DNA of 64,000 nt from Dirofilaria immitis (lineage: Eukaryota > Nematoda > Chromadorea > Rhabditida > Onchocercidae), in contig JAKNDB010000070.1 of NCBI GenBank assembly GCA_024305405.1, positions 310,001 through 374,000 on the forward strand. Reading direction: 5' to 3'. Below are positions 31,173-50,117 of the stretch, one piece after another. Position numbers and translations under genes: made by a program. Below the pieces are notes generated by a model, which did no database searches, was not told the origin of the DNA, and was given only the letters and a program-made list of their open reading frames with translations. Position 1 is the stretch's first letter. Each line of letters begins with the position of its first letter.

Positions 31173-32486
31173 GAAACAGCTTTGCCACAATGGAATTAAA
31201 ACATTAATCTTTTCGATGCTCAATTTTATTGGCTTATAATTGCATATTATAAATAAATATATGCCGAAATGAGATTTAATATATTTTGTTGGTATATTTT
31301 ATTGAATTTTTTGATATTTTATATTGCTAATATTATCATAATTTAGCGCAAATAATATTTGAGGACAAAAACGCCGCATATTTGTTTAATTGTATAATTT
31401 TATAGATATTTCAAAATATCTATAAAATATTTCTTTCCATTCTTTTGATATGAATGACAAAAGTTAAATATATTCAATTTAATCTTTAAGTATTAAATAT
31501 AAATTATGGCCAATTATATTAGTTAAATATTTACTTCAGGCGATTACTTCAATGTATCCGATACAATTATATTTTGAATAATTACATCCAAAATTATTTC
31601 AATACTTATTGAAATTGAAAGAATTAAAAATTCAAAAGAATTTCAAAATAAATTTATTTCTGAAAGTAATGATCACACTAAAAAAGATTTTTGATTCTTC
31701 TTAAAAATTATTTCATTTATCTTGTAACTTTCAATCATACCATTATAATTATATAAAATACTTTTCGGAATCACAGGCTTTATAACACTTACATTAAAAT
31801 ATGACTGATGTATCAAGATTTTGATCAACTGACCGGATAAAAATTTGTAATATTTATACGTAAACAATTTCATTCAATGATCATTATCTAAAAATGTTTC
31901 GACCATCTAAGTTTATCTTATTGATAAAAATCATACATGTATATTTAGAAATAATAAAGAGATTTTATCAATAAAATTTTTGATGAAAAATCAAGCTACT
32001 GTTAAGGAAAAAAAAGTTTTCGCGCAACTGTAATTTTTTTATAGCAATCAATTATTGAAAGGTAATTTTGATGAAATATCAATTTGATAATTAAAGATAA
32101 AACAACAGATAGATCATTGTAAAGAATCAATCAATAAATATTATAAATTGCTATCTAATTTGGTGATTGAAAAATGTGCAGAAGAGAATAATATAAAAAT
32201 GTACTTCGATCAAAATGTTTCAAACTATGCCAAATATAAGTTTTAATTTTCAAGTTGGAAATTTTTATTTAAAAATCGTTTCACAATACAATCATACAGA
32301 TCAATTCGAGAAAAAAAAAAGAAAATGATCAATGATGATGAGAATTGAGCTATGAGACGTTAAAAAAAAAAAATCAATTTCATATTTGAATCGAAGATTG
32401 CTATTGTGTTGGAAGTTAGAAGAAGATTGAATAGACAAATTTATTTCAACGATCTATAGATATTAAAAGATGTATGTATCAATTAA

Positions 32487-32590
32487 TATCTACCTATCTA
32501 TCTACTTATCTATCTACCTATTCATCTGTTTACCTATCTATTTACCTATTCTATCTATCTACCTATCTATTCACCTATCTATCTACCTTA
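32487..32590. repeat. Degenerate (TATC/TACC)n microsatellite
   Basis: About 100 bases of interleaved CTAT, CTAC and related tetranucleotides (ATCTACCTATCTATCTAC and variants) on the plus strand, followed 210 bases later by (AATAG)n and (AATG)n tracts. Confidence 0.8.
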
Positions 32591-32801
32591 ATAACAAGAT
32601 GGTTGAATGAAACAAATTGTCGTCGCCCTGATTCGTTTCAATGACATTTCTTTCACATATATCTTTCATATCCTTCTTCCTCCTCTTCTTTCTTCTATTC
32701 TTACAAATAGCTATGAAAATGCAAATTTAATTTCAAAGAGAATGAATGAAAAGAGGAAAAGGCCACAAGAGAAGACAAGGATGAGAATCAATACTTTTTC
32801 A

Positions 32802-32866
32802 GAATAGAATAAAATAGAATAGAATAGAATAGAAATAGAATAAATGAATGAATGAATGAATGAATG
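32802..32866. repeat. (AATAG)n plus (AATG)n microsatellite
   Basis: Six or so AATAG-type pentamers run directly into six AATG tetramers. Simple-sequence DNA in the gene-poor interval. Confidence 0.8.
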
Positions 32867-35224
32867 CCTTCAACGTTATTTTATCCGGCAGTTGTTCGAT
32901 ACGATGTCATCTTAAACGATATGTATTTTATACATATGTATGTTACGACATGTTAATTCATTTTTTCCTCTTTTTTTCTTTTTATTTCAAAGTTTACATT
33001 TACATCCATCTTTGTTTCTCTATTTACAAATTTATATTCTATACTTATCTTTTCATACTTTTTTTTCATCTTTTTCGATGAATGTTATCATACTACTAAT
33101 TTTAGTATATCTTCACGGATAGGTTAAAAAAAAATAAATAAATAAATTTATCAGTGTTAATTAAATCATTGAAGTTGGAATAAAATTCAATCTAATATTA
33201 TCCTTTCTTTTTGCTTTCTTTCGTCCTCTATTTTTAACATTTCAATTTTTTTCAATTTTGATAATAATTAGCACTGATAAAGTTGATAATAATTAACACT
33301 GATAAATTTGATAATAATCTCGACGAATAATTTTTTATACTTTAAATGATTAATTTATAAATGAATTTATCGCAAAATTTGATCGAAAATAAATGTTACT
33401 TTTATCTAATGAGAATAAAGGAAAATAATTTTTTTTTTAAATTCCATTCGTTAACAAATTAATGAATTAAATGATTAAATAATAAAAGATAGGACAGGTA
33501 AATAATGGAGCAATAAATATGAGATAAGCTAACAGATAAGCTAGCTATTCGTTATCCATTGATGATATGCTGATTTATTAAAAAAAAATTCATTAAAAAC
33601 TTAAAATTTATAAGGTATGTGGGGATATGATAATCATTTTCCTTCATATTTTACATATCCTATATAAATATATATGGTATTGATTTTTTTCGCCGAATAT
33701 GCCGAGTATTTCATTCAATCAATAATTTTTGTAAATATTAATATTTCAACTAGAAAACTTTAAATTTATGAAATTCTTTTTGATTAACTTATTATGATAA
33801 TCTACCCTTTCCTAATTTCTTTATCGATATTCTCATTGCGATTATAATAATATTTATCGGATTTGTATTCTCATCAATTCTTATCATCATAATCATTATC
33901 ATCATCATCATCGTTATCATCCATCCGTACAGTCATCGGTCATTAAATATTATCATTATTTCTCTAACAATGAAATAACTGCATATTTCCATTGTTATCA
34001 ATTGATATTATCATTAATTCAGTCATTTTGATATGATTTCTTACAATTGAAATTGTGAAAATAGGAAAAATTGATTATGAAAAATGTCGTTTAAGTTGTA
34101 TTAAATTAATTATCTCATTATAACTTTTAATTTTTTTTCTTGTCTTTTAGCTAGACAGCTTTGTTTTGCTTATATTCTCATAAATATATTAATTAATAGA
34201 AAGTTTATTATACATTTTTCATTTCGTAGAAATTACTAAGATATGTAAATTAAATAAATAATTACTTATATTTTAATTTATTCGATAATTAATTTAATAT
34301 CAAATAGTTAATAAATTACATTGAATTGAATTAAATTTAATAACACTAAATTAAATTGATCATATCAGTTATTATTCATATTTTAATTGCTTTTTTTTGA
34401 ACAAATTCTCGCATATTCCAAAATTGTTGTTACTAAAATAAGAATTTTGATAATTTTTATAAAACATTTGATATTTATTTAATGATTTTGAATTTATAGA
34501 AAGACACTCTTTTTTTGTTCAAATTTTTTTTCTTTTTTTTTTTATCAAAGAAGAATGAATCTCTTTTGATTCTCTTTGTATCACTTTACTGTCATCTCAT
34601 CTGATTTTTATCGAAAGATGTTCTTTGTTGATAATTCCAACATGGAATCTTAATTTTGCGCAAACTAATGTAAATTATTCTTTTCATTGTCCAGAATTTT
34701 CTTTGCTCTTTTAAAGAAAAGGTATCTTAAAAATTTCAGCCATATTTCGAATAAAATTTAAAAATAAATTATTCGAGCCTCATTAAGACTTAGCCTATTG
34801 GAGTTGTAACCTGTCATCATTTAAAAATGATACAAATTTTATATGCTTCACTCATTTCAATTCAATATTTTCTAAGCATTTAAAATAAATATTAGTTATC
34901 AATTAATATTAATAATTAGTAGCCAAGAAGTAATACATTGTTTCCTTGGCTTTTAACATCTTTCAAAAATATAAGCCATTTATTGCTTCATTTCTTATCA
35001 GTCATTATGAATTTCTATCATCGCGTCTCAAATATTGATTTATAATATTTTTAAAGTAAATTTTCCAATAAAAATTTTATTTGAAATTTTCATTTTATGA
35101 TCGATCAATGAACAGAGATCCCTCATCTCAAGATAAATCCATATTCGAGAAATTCTGTACTTCAAACCCGAATCCATTAGTCATACTCAATCTTCGATTG
35201 CTACAATTCATATTCATACCGTAT

Positions 35225-35257
<33 letters not shown>

Positions 35258-35258
35258 T
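35225..35258. repeat. (GTA)n microsatellite
   Basis: Eleven consecutive GTA/AGT units. The paired antiparallel open frames 35081-35287 and 35128-35310 exist only because this repeat is stop-free on both strands. Confidence 0.85.
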
Positions 35259-35660
35259 ATGCTTTTCTGATGACCTTGTCAATATAAGATTGATGTTTTG
35301 CAATCGTCATCGCATAGCAATCACGCTACTCTTCTCATCCTCTTCCCATATTATTAGATATACCTGCTTTGTACAGGTGCAAAACAACCATTAAACACCT
35401 TTCTTATCGCCTTACCAAATGTCGGCATATTTTCTTTTTATAAATTTAATGATAAAAACCGACGAGCAATTTTAGCGGACAAATGGATTTAACGAAGACA
35501 TTTAACAGATGTCAACAGATTGAATGTTTAATATATTTTCAAGTATGCTAATTTGCATAATTACTAAGATGAAATGTATATTACAGTATCTTTTATAAAT
35601 TGTATAGTAATTGAAAAAAAAATTGGAAATGATGAAATTAAATAAGAAATGAAAAACAAT

Positions 35661-35663
<3 letters not shown>

Positions 35664-35706
<43 letters not shown>
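35664..35706. repeat. (TA)n microsatellite
   Basis: About 21 uninterrupted TA units in the gene-poor interval. Confidence 0.9.
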
Positions 35707-35707
<1 letters not shown>

Positions 35708-38700
35708 TTAGCTCTATTCAATATATTAAATTAAAATGAAAAGCTTAATTATTGTAATTGCAATATTATTGAATTGAAATTAATATTATAATTGAAAATG
35801 AAATGAATTAAAATATACGAAATAAAAATGAAAATGAAAATTGAGAAAAAAAAGTAGCAAAATAGCAAAAATAAATGAAACTTTCTTTATTATATAGTAT
35901 TTTAAAAAAATATTATTTGAATTAAAATATATCAGAATTAAATATGCAACTAAAATAATAATTTCAAATCGATTGTATTAATTTATTTCAATTTAAAATA
36001 AATGATAAAATGAGATGTTGAAAGATAAAAGTTCATTTAATCAAATAATAATCATTTCAAAATATATTTTCTTAAAATTTCCTGCATTATAAATAGGATT
36101 ATGATAGGTGTATTATTTTTATTTTTGTTTAACATAAGATTAAAATAAATTTCACATTGGATAATTAATCGATCGATTGATTTTTATGAGTAGTAAGTGC
36201 AATGAAGGAATAAGAAATGGAAATGAAATATTTAGAAATCGATGATAACAACAACAGAGAAATTGCTTTTAAATATGTACTAATATTTTTTTCAGGACTG
36301 TCTGGAGCCAACAATTTGTTTACGAGGCATTAAATTGTCTAAAAAATCGCCTGCTCACACATATCAAACTTAACAAAATGTAAACGATTAACATTTATGG
36401 TTTGAAGAAATTAACAGAAAGCTGATTGTTAGAAAGTTATTTGATTAATGATAGCAAAACGATCACTTTTTATTTATAGCAATATCAATTAAAATTTAAA
36501 TTAAGTTGGAATTTTATTCGTACATATTGATTTGCGCATTAAAAAATTTTGATCAATTAATTGACTGATATTGAATTCGACTGGAATTATGATTAAATGA
36601 TAATAGAAAATTGAATTAAGTTTAATGCAGTGATAAAATAATGATAAGAAATATTCCTTCGAATAATATGAATTATTTGCTTTTTTAATGTCAAAAAATT
36701 GAAACAAAAAAAAGTCCAGGTTAGAAAATTCAATAATTGTCAAAATATTTACTATTCATCCCGTTGCTATATCTCACCATAGAAATCTTTAATCTCTCAA
36801 ATAATGATATTTATTTTGTGATTCTTAGCAATCGAAATCATCATCATATCGCTGTTACCATCATTATGATAATAATATAATAATGCTACCATTATTAAGA
36901 TTAATTTACATACATTAATGCTGCTAATTATAAATTTTGTGATTCCACAATTCAGATTCTTAACAAATTGATAAGACATCATTATATAGTCAATATAAAT
37001 GAAGGAAAAAAGCGGCCCATGATGAAGGGAATGATTAAGTGGCCCATACTAAAGAATAATATAAAAATTCCTTTAACAGAAACTATTTAAGCGGAAGTAT
37101 TCTTTGCCTATTTCTATCGGATAATATAAATTTGAATATATCCTACTACTATTACAAAATCCGATGACTTTTACAATATAATCGATCAATATTTGATGTT
37201 CAAATGATCGATCGCGCATTGTTCCAATAAACAGTTGGTATCAGTAATATTGCCTGATTATTTCGTTACAAGAAGGAATGAAATCAATAAAGGATAAAAT
37301 GATTAAGCGATCAAAAGATCAAAATGAATAAAATAAAAATCAGTTAATTTCGTTAATTCAAATTATGGGAAAGTTACTCATTTAAAATTTTTGCATAAAT
37401 ATTTACATATAAATAATGGAGAAAAAAGTTATTATAATTATGTAAAATTTTCTCCCTTTTTTGTTTCAAAATAAATTTATTTTTATTGCACTATGAATAT
37501 AAATAAGGTAGATTGAAATGCCCTTTGAACTTTTAACATATTAAATTTTCATCTAAAAGATTGTTTATTTTTGTTATATTTAAAAAAAAAAGAAGAACAC
37601 AATCAAAATGTTATTATCATTTAAAATCATTTCAAAACTCTATTCATTATTTATTGTTAACAAAATTTAACAGTACTGATTATTTCGCTTCTTTATCATT
37701 TTTTTTTTTTTGTTTTATAGAAATTACATGATGGAAATACCGGAAAAGTCTTTATGTTTAGAAAGCAAAAATTAGATAAGAAAATTGATTAAAAATTAGA
37801 TAAGAAAAAAAAAAGAAAATTATCCCTTCGGCATTCAATATTATCAATATATCAATTCGTATGTTCAAATTATAAAATTTAATTTTCCCATAAAATCTAC
37901 AAAAATCAATTACACAATTTTTTTTTATCTCAGAGAGAGACAAAAAAAAACAAAATTATTTCCCAAACAAATAATTTTAGAAGAAAAAAAAAAGAAATGA
38001 CAAAATTTATGAATTAACTTTTATGCAACTATTTTTAATGTACAACAATACAATGGCATCCATTTTACTTCCTTTTTTTCCCATTAATAAAAACAAACTA
38101 ATTTAGGTTAATGTATTTTTGTTTACTGACTTTTAGTGGGAAAATTTTGATATATTTTCTTAATTATAGATTATCGATTAATTTCTCTTATTTCGAGATT
38201 AGATTTTATTTACAATTATATTATATTATGATTATCATACTAGTGTATTCATTCATCGCTACTAACATCAATGATTAAATTTTGAATTCGATAATGAGAA
38301 TATTTTATTGTTGAATTTTAAGCTTATTTCTTTCTATATAATATGATTAATCTAGATTTGAAACTTTTATTTTTGCATGAAATTTCATATTGAATGAATT
38401 TAGAAAGAACTGGCAAAGTTTTAATTAAAATGATAATGATAATGAAATTCAAAAATGATAAATATCAAAAAGTACTGTTAATATTTTTATAATTAATTTA
38501 ATTTAAGAAAGAAATGAAATAAAAAATTTTAATTAATTTTTTTATTTTATTTACATTTATTATTTATTTATTTATTTTTCAAAATAATAATTTTTTAAAA
38601 AAAACTTTTTATTATTAAAAATTTGTGAAATTAAATTTAAAAACTTTATGATATTGATGAATTTTTAATAATATTTAACTAAAATATTTACTTCAATACA

Positions 38701-41145
38701 ATCATTCTTAGCTTTCGATCTCGACTTCGAATGAAATGAACCGAAATGTCAAGCAGAATGTTGCATGCACAAATAAATAATAATGAGATGTGAGGTGCCG
38801 CAGTTCGATCTTCCGCGGGGAAACTCCAGCGGGATAGATCAAAAGATTCCGGCAAAATCGATGAATGAAAGCGATCTTTATCATAATTTATATTATCATA
38901 ATTTTGATACGTTTCTTAGCTTTGACCAAATGGAAGCTTATGCATAACTTGTTGAAGGGATCGTTTAAATTAGTGAAAAATGAAAATTAAGAGAATAAAA
39001 GATAATGATCAATTGTGCAGATGCTTATAGATATCATAATAATTAGATAAACATTCTCGAAACAAAAATAAATAGTAAAATCATTGTCGAGAACAAAGCA
39101 GCAATGTCAATAATTGATATTGTTGTTAAAACAATAACATCAAAATTTACATTCGGTTGAAGGAACGAACGATTGAATGATTAATATAATTTTATTAGCA
39201 AAAACTAATTTATTACTATCGATCAATTCAAATTTCAATTAGCAAAAATGAAAATTGAAATTTCGCAATTCAATTATTTTGTCAAACAAAAATTTTTTAA
39301 TTTTATAATACGAAAAATTTACAAATTAAAATTCAAAATAATAGAACAAATTATTAAATTTGATAAATTGATTAATTATTAAAGTATAGATAATTCAGAG
39401 AGATAAGATAAATTTATTATCACTACTATTTTTGTGATAAAGAGAAAAGTTCATTGATGCTAATTGTAAATATAATGCTATTTGAAGAAGATTAGTAGAA
39501 GTTTATGGCACCGGATATCTATACCTACGGAAGTAATTAACTTGAGATAAAATGATTTGTTTTGTAGGAGAGATGTACAAGAGGTAAATTATTATGGCCG
39601 TATAACAAAATGATCATTTTGATTGAGTAGATCGTTTTATAGGTGCAAATTGGGCTATTCCTGCTGTGCCATATCGTACTATTATTATTATTATTATTCA
39701 CTGAACCGATCAGTATTAAGTACTATAAAATAGATCAATCTAACATGTACATCCTTTAATTACTATCGATACAGGTAATGTTACCGTTAAAAGTAGATAG
39801 TAACTTATTAATTGAATAATTTTTATTCCTTACATATTAATCTGCTAATGATAGCAATATTTTTGATATCATTATAATGATAAATATAAATCATTACAAT
39901 GGTAAATATAAATCATTATAATGATAAATATATGTTAATAATAATTTCGATAATTTTACAATTATTGAATTTTATGAATATATCTCAAATGGAAAGATGT
40001 TGAAATTCAGAATTCCTGAATTGAAAATTTTATTTGATATAAGCATATAATCAAGATAATGAAATAAAATATTGATTTTAGATGCTATCTGTTATAGGAA
40101 AAATGAAACTTTCTCAATCTCGACTAATGATAAGCTAAAAGAAAAAAAAAAGTGAAGGATCATTGAAAAAAATTGCTTTGCCTAAAAATAAAATTATATA
40201 CCTATATATATAAATATATAAACATAAATTAATATTACTGAAATAATTTTAATTAATTGAAGAGTAATGATATTTTGGAATAATCCTTCTAATATCGTCG
40301 TCTTCCATTCAACTTTTCCTTCTTAATAAGATTAATATTTCATAGAAGTTATGAGCTTCTAATATTTGAGATATGGAATCAACGGGTACTATAAGAATAA
40401 AGAGGAAAAGTAGAATCATATTCATATTTTTTCGAGTTATGCTCATGAAACTTCTGTGGAATCCAGGAACAAGCAGACGATGGATAGTTTCATTTCAAAT
40501 TCATATGCTTCTTTAAGAATCTAAGGCAATTCTGATGCTTGTAAATATCCGAATACAATTTTAAATTCGGAATCCATTCATCTAATTTAAAATTTTAGGC
40601 ATTGAATAGAATTGCACAGCTAAATTATTCAAGCATTTTATTAAGCCTACATAAAGAAATAATAAAATTTAAGATCGACAATTGAAAATGAAAGAAATTA
40701 GGTAGATTAGATCGAGAATTTATTCTTGAATTAAGTGATCAGTATTAAATTGCTACCAAAAGAATCGTTGGATGAAAAATATTGTGAAAATATTTAAATT
40801 TTGCGTTGTTGATTACATTATCAGATGTATGTAATCATTCAAATTATTCCATAAATATCCATCAATTCGTTAATTTATTTTCGGGAATATAAAGTAAAGT
40901 ACAAACTTCCAATAAATGCGAAAAATAAATTTATGAAATAAGGAAAATACTATTTTTCATCTTTAACGAATATCGTTAACTTATTCATTTGCTTATCATA
41001 TAAAAATAAGATTCTATTCTATTCCTAATTTTCTCGAATACTTGACTTTCTTATTCATGAGTATTGTTAGTATCCGGAAATAAACTGTTTTTGTCTATTA
41101 TGTTATCTTTCATTACCGTATCGCAAAAATGCCAAGAAAAGATAA

Positions 41146-41400
41146 TTAATGATAAGTGATGGTAAATGATAAAGTATTCAGAATGGGTGCCAATCGCTTA
41201 TTTTTCGAGGATTTATGACCGGAAGATAAAATTATGTTGGGTAATGACTGATTGATGAAATCTTTCTTGAAGGTCATCAAAAGTTCATGTATCTCTTTCG
41301 TCGTATTTTCCATGTTATGTAAATATTTGTTTGGAGTAAAATAGAGAAATAAGAAAGACAAAAATATACAGGTTATCATATTGATTATATTTTTGAACAT
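41146..41400 (-). CDS. Candidate small secreted peptide, 84 residues
   Basis: This minus-strand ORF begins with a basic/hydrophobic leader (FKNIINMITCIFLSFLFLYF) that looks like a signal peptide. A polar, more mixed-codon mature part follows (KEIHELLMTFKKDF, then SSGHKSSKNKR), with a dibasic KR before LAPILNTLSF. That layout resembles secreted peptide precursors, but there is no amidation Gly before a cleavage site and no family I recognise. No intron is evident. It is isolated in the gene-poor interval. It may equally be a chance ORF; the leader could be an AT-rich artefact. Confidence 0.28.
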   Translation of the reverse strand: MFKNIINMITCIFLSFLFLYFTPNKYLHNMENTTKEIHELLMTFKKDFINQSLPNIILSSGHKSSKNKRLAPILNTLSFTITYH

Positions 41401-44400
41401 AAAATTGATTGATTTTTTTTTAAATATTTACATAATCGATGTGATATTTCGAGAAAATAATAATGTAGTATTTCAGAGATAAATGATTCTTAAATTAATA
41501 ATATTTCATTTTATTATCATAATCTAATTATGATAACCAAATATCATCGTTCTCTTTAAACTTATTTTATCGGCAAGCTATCTTTCATAAATATTTTAAT
41601 AAAAAATTGTTTAAATTTAACAGATCTATCAAATCAGCTAAAAATTGTTTTAATCAAATTATCTAACCGATAAAACTATGCAATAAAATAAGAGATAGAA
41701 GAAGATAAACGAATAAATATTTAATTAGACGAAAACTTTTGAAGTTTAAAAGATAAATCGATTTATTGTCGAAAGATCAATCATTTATTTGCTAAATGAC
41801 CTTCGATAACCTTATTTGTTAACGCGATTTCGATAAAAAAAAAAGTTAGTATATCGTAATTTTTATCTTTTATACTTCAAAAGTTCGAATCGTTTTATCT
41901 CAACAATTTAACGACCGCAAATAACATTTTTAATTTCGATAAATGCTAATAAAATGTCGGTTGAAAGAAAACGTATCAGTCATCGAAATCAAGTCATTTA
42001 TTTGATCGATGCATATATAAAATAACGATGTTGGATTAAAATTAGATCGTAGCTAAAAGTGATAATTGATATAATGATCCATTACTATCTTATCAGATCA
42101 GGCATACATTTACCTTTTTATTTCATAATTCTTTTCAATTATTGTAATAATTAAATTTTAAATTTATAAAATGATAATAGATATTGAAATATGTGAATAA
42201 TAATAATTATATAATATAATACTTTTATTATATTTAATAGAATAAATTTGATAAAAATAAAATTTTGATATATTTATCAAAATTTCATTACACAGTATCG
42301 GATTATAGAATTAAGATACTATTGTAATAATAATGTTTGTTCATGTCAATCATTCCAGGTTGATGATAAGATGTTGTACACGATCAGCGGTTATCCCTTC
42401 TTATCTTTTTTCATATTATTTTGTTGATTGGTCAGCAGCAGATGTCAAAAATGAAGCTAATCTCGTTGACCTTGCTTGCTGCATACTATCTTTAATAAGA
42501 TGGCATGCTTGTTTAGGCGGTACAATCAAAAGGAACGAGTAGTTTGTTAAAACATTATGTACCGCATATTTTTAGCTTAACCTTTTTCTCGACCTTTTAT
42601 ATCTCATCAGGCTTCTTTTTGCTCTTTTTTTCACAATTATTTTTTTATTATTGTTATTTTAATAGATTTAAGGGGAACTTATTTTAGTTCATTCATTTAA
42701 TTATTTAAGACTAATTTTTTCCATTGCTTTATCAAAAGAGTGATTGATTTGAATCAATAATCTTATCATATTAGTGCTAGTAGTTAGTATCAGAATGTTT
42801 GTATTTCTTTTGTTGCTATCTGATCCTCAAACATATAAAATTTGAATAATCATAGTGCAGACTTAAAAGTATTGAATGAGTAGTTGCTGCAACTGCTGAC
42901 GAAGAGACATCACATTTCTCGTGAGTATATATTATCATTCTATCCTTTCTCGAGAATCGCTCCAGGTAGTAAGCACCTGCTACATATTCAACCTTTCTCC
43001 TGATGACTGGGACATACCAAAGATAATGAGTGAAAAAAAAGAATATATGTTTTTAGCATTCTCTTTTAACTTTGCATAGTCTATCTTACATAGATGTAAT
43101 CTAATATCAAAATTGTTGCATCATTATTATCACAGTGTATTTTATTGTCATCCTGAAAAAAAAAAAATAATTATCATCAAAAATACAATGCGAAATGGCT
43201 TACTTGCGGAATACTTCTCTGTCGGTATATATTATATGAGGTATATTAATGTTTTATAATGTGTAAAAGAATAACTAAACTATTGAAAGGATGAAAAAAA
43301 AAAAAATGATAACAATTCGGCTTTTTTACTACTATTCTAAAATAGAAATGTATTATCAAAAAACGTAACATAGGAGATCATCTTCAGATGTTCTTCATTG
43401 CAAATGTTAATGTTCGTTGCGTAACTGGAAAGCAGTTTGTTGTGATGATGTAATTACACTTATGAATTTCAAATCTATGTTAATTGCACAACTAGTAACT
43501 CGATCCATCGCATATATGATCAAAAAGAATAGGGGATGTTTGTAAATTTTGAGTATTAATTGAATAAAACCAGGCATTATTTGTACCAAACGAAAAACAA
43601 GAAACGAAGAAACGTCAAATAATTCATAATTCTAGATAGTACTAACTAGCTCAATTATTAATTTCCACTAACATATCACGACAGCATGTCACCCAGATAT
43701 TCCGATCATTCAATGCGTTAATCGATTCACGTTGATTTTTTCATTCTAAAGTCTTATCACCAATTAAACAGTGGCTTTAGTTTCTTGAAGCCAAAATTCT
43801 AGACTTCTTTTGAAGATCAAGACTTCACTACTGAGTTTTGAATAATATAATAATTTCCTTACGAAGCAAAAGTTAGTTATACTTTAATAAGTCAAACAGG
43901 AAAATAATGTTTTCTTTTCTTGTGATAACAACGCATAGGGTTAAGTATATAAATATTAACCAGAGAGAAAATTGCTCGATCTATATATCTTAGAAATATA
44001 AGAAAAAATTAAAAACCATTACAGAACCATAGCCTTGATAAATCTGAAAAACAGGAAGGAAAGCATATCTACTATTTCACATTTCAGAATAACCAAAACG
44101 AATTTAGTTATTCTTACCGGTAATCTGGCAGAAAATCTTGAATGCAAAAGAGATGAGTGAACGATGGAAGGGCGAAGTTTTTTCCGTTAAAATTCCTATA
44201 TAACCAAAAATGTTAACGATATCTTCAAGAACTATGCTTTCAATATCCACAGTTAATAAAAATCTCAATACAATAAAAATATGACAACTGTACTACTTCA
44301 TGAAATGGCATGGGTTATAAAAACGAATAAGTATAACACAGCATACGAATAGCTTGCGTAGGAATGAATAATTTTACTAGCATCTAAACGTATTTGCTGA

Positions 44401-44484
44401 CAAATACATTAGTTCTATTAAAAGACCATTGAAATTTCCAAATGTTTTCATAATATCCATAAAAATAAGACGTCCATCCTTCTC
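41401..44484. other. Intergenic, no gene assigned
   Basis: This 3.1-kb interval lies downstream of the Polo-like kinase stop. The plus ORF 42333-42542 sits in a less AT-rich patch that is open on both strands, so I do not call it. The 44384-44692 frame on the minus strand is an out-of-frame shadow of the last kinase exon. No repeat array or RNA gene was seen. Confidence 0.5.
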
Positions 44485-49217
<4,733 letters not shown>

Positions 49218-50094
49218 ATCGATATCAGAACTAAAACAACATAGAAAGATTGTATTGTATTAGATTGAATCATAATTAGCTAGTTTTTTAGCTCTAATCA
49301 GCTTCAAATGTTTTGAGTGAAACGAATATTATTCGATTTCCTTTGTGACAAATGACATAGGAAAATTTAACAGTCATCACTTAATTTCAGCTAAAAAGAA
49401 AACGAGAATAATTGTATCTTTTAGAATATCAATAATAAATATAATAAATTAACAGCCCTGTTTTTAATATACCTTTTCATTTTCTTATCGTACTTTCTCT
49501 GTTCAATTGTTCAACAGTTTGTCCTATATCATTAATCATAAAAGTTTCAATGTGAAAGAAGTCTAAGATTTGAAAGAAAAATAGTTTCGATATTTCTGTA
49601 AAATAACCCATCTATAAGAATAATCTATGAGAATAATATGAAAAAAAAAATGGCTAGAAATTTTCTACATATTTCTTAGACAACTGCCAACACAGAATAT
49701 TATCTAGCAGCTTACGTTAGCTAGATGTAACAGTATAATAAAAATTTAATAAGAATAATAGTTATATATTTTTAATTTATGACTTATTGAATGACTAATA
49801 TGTAAATTTTTATACCATATCCTAAGATATAAAAAGTAAGCTACTATACCTAAATTCAACTCTAATAATTAAGAGACTGTCTAGAACATCATATATAACC
49901 CATTACTCTCTGGAAAGGAAGAGGATAAGAAGATATAAATAGTATGGGTAGACGTATGCCTTCATTGTAAGTGTAACAGCTATTCACCAAATATAATCTA
50001 TATGTGCACGAAAATATGCAAATTTCACATCGTCTGAAAATCAGGCAATATCAGCCTTTTTCTCTTCGGAAAATTCCCATAAAATATCGGTTCA

Positions 50095-50117
50095 CCCCCA
50101 CCCCTCCCCTTTCCCCC
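50095..50117 (-). promoter_or_regulatory. G-quadruplex motif upstream of the Polo-like kinase
   Basis: On the minus strand the sequence is four G runs of 5, 4, 4 and 5 with loops AAA, A and T (plus strand CCCCCACCCCTCCCCTTTCC then CCC). This fits the standard G4 pattern. It lies about 0.88 kb upstream of the kinase start codon, on its coding strand. Confidence 0.7.

Larger units (their letters stand above)
24536..41145. other. Gene-poor interval, no recognised gene
   Basis: More than 16 kb of AT-rich DNA without any exon I can tie to a known family. It contains minisatellites (26612-26730, 28658-28830), microsatellites (32487-32590, 32802-32866, 35225-35258, 35664-35706), several inverted repeats and a GC-richer patch at 38740-38870. 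The listed short open frames have A/T-driven composition, no splice-site support and no motifs. The segment nearest 24.5 kb should include the F-box gene promoter; the rest may hold distal regulatory DNA or rapidly evolving RNA genes that cannot be recognised by eye. Confidence 0.55.

Noticed and set aside
35081..35310. Antiparallel ORFs with poly-Val and poly-Thr
   Set aside because: Artefacts of the (GTA)n microsatellite.
42333..42542. 69-residue plus-strand ORF in a less AT-rich patch
   Set aside because: The minus strand is equally open here, there is no motif or splice partner, and no signal peptide is convincing.
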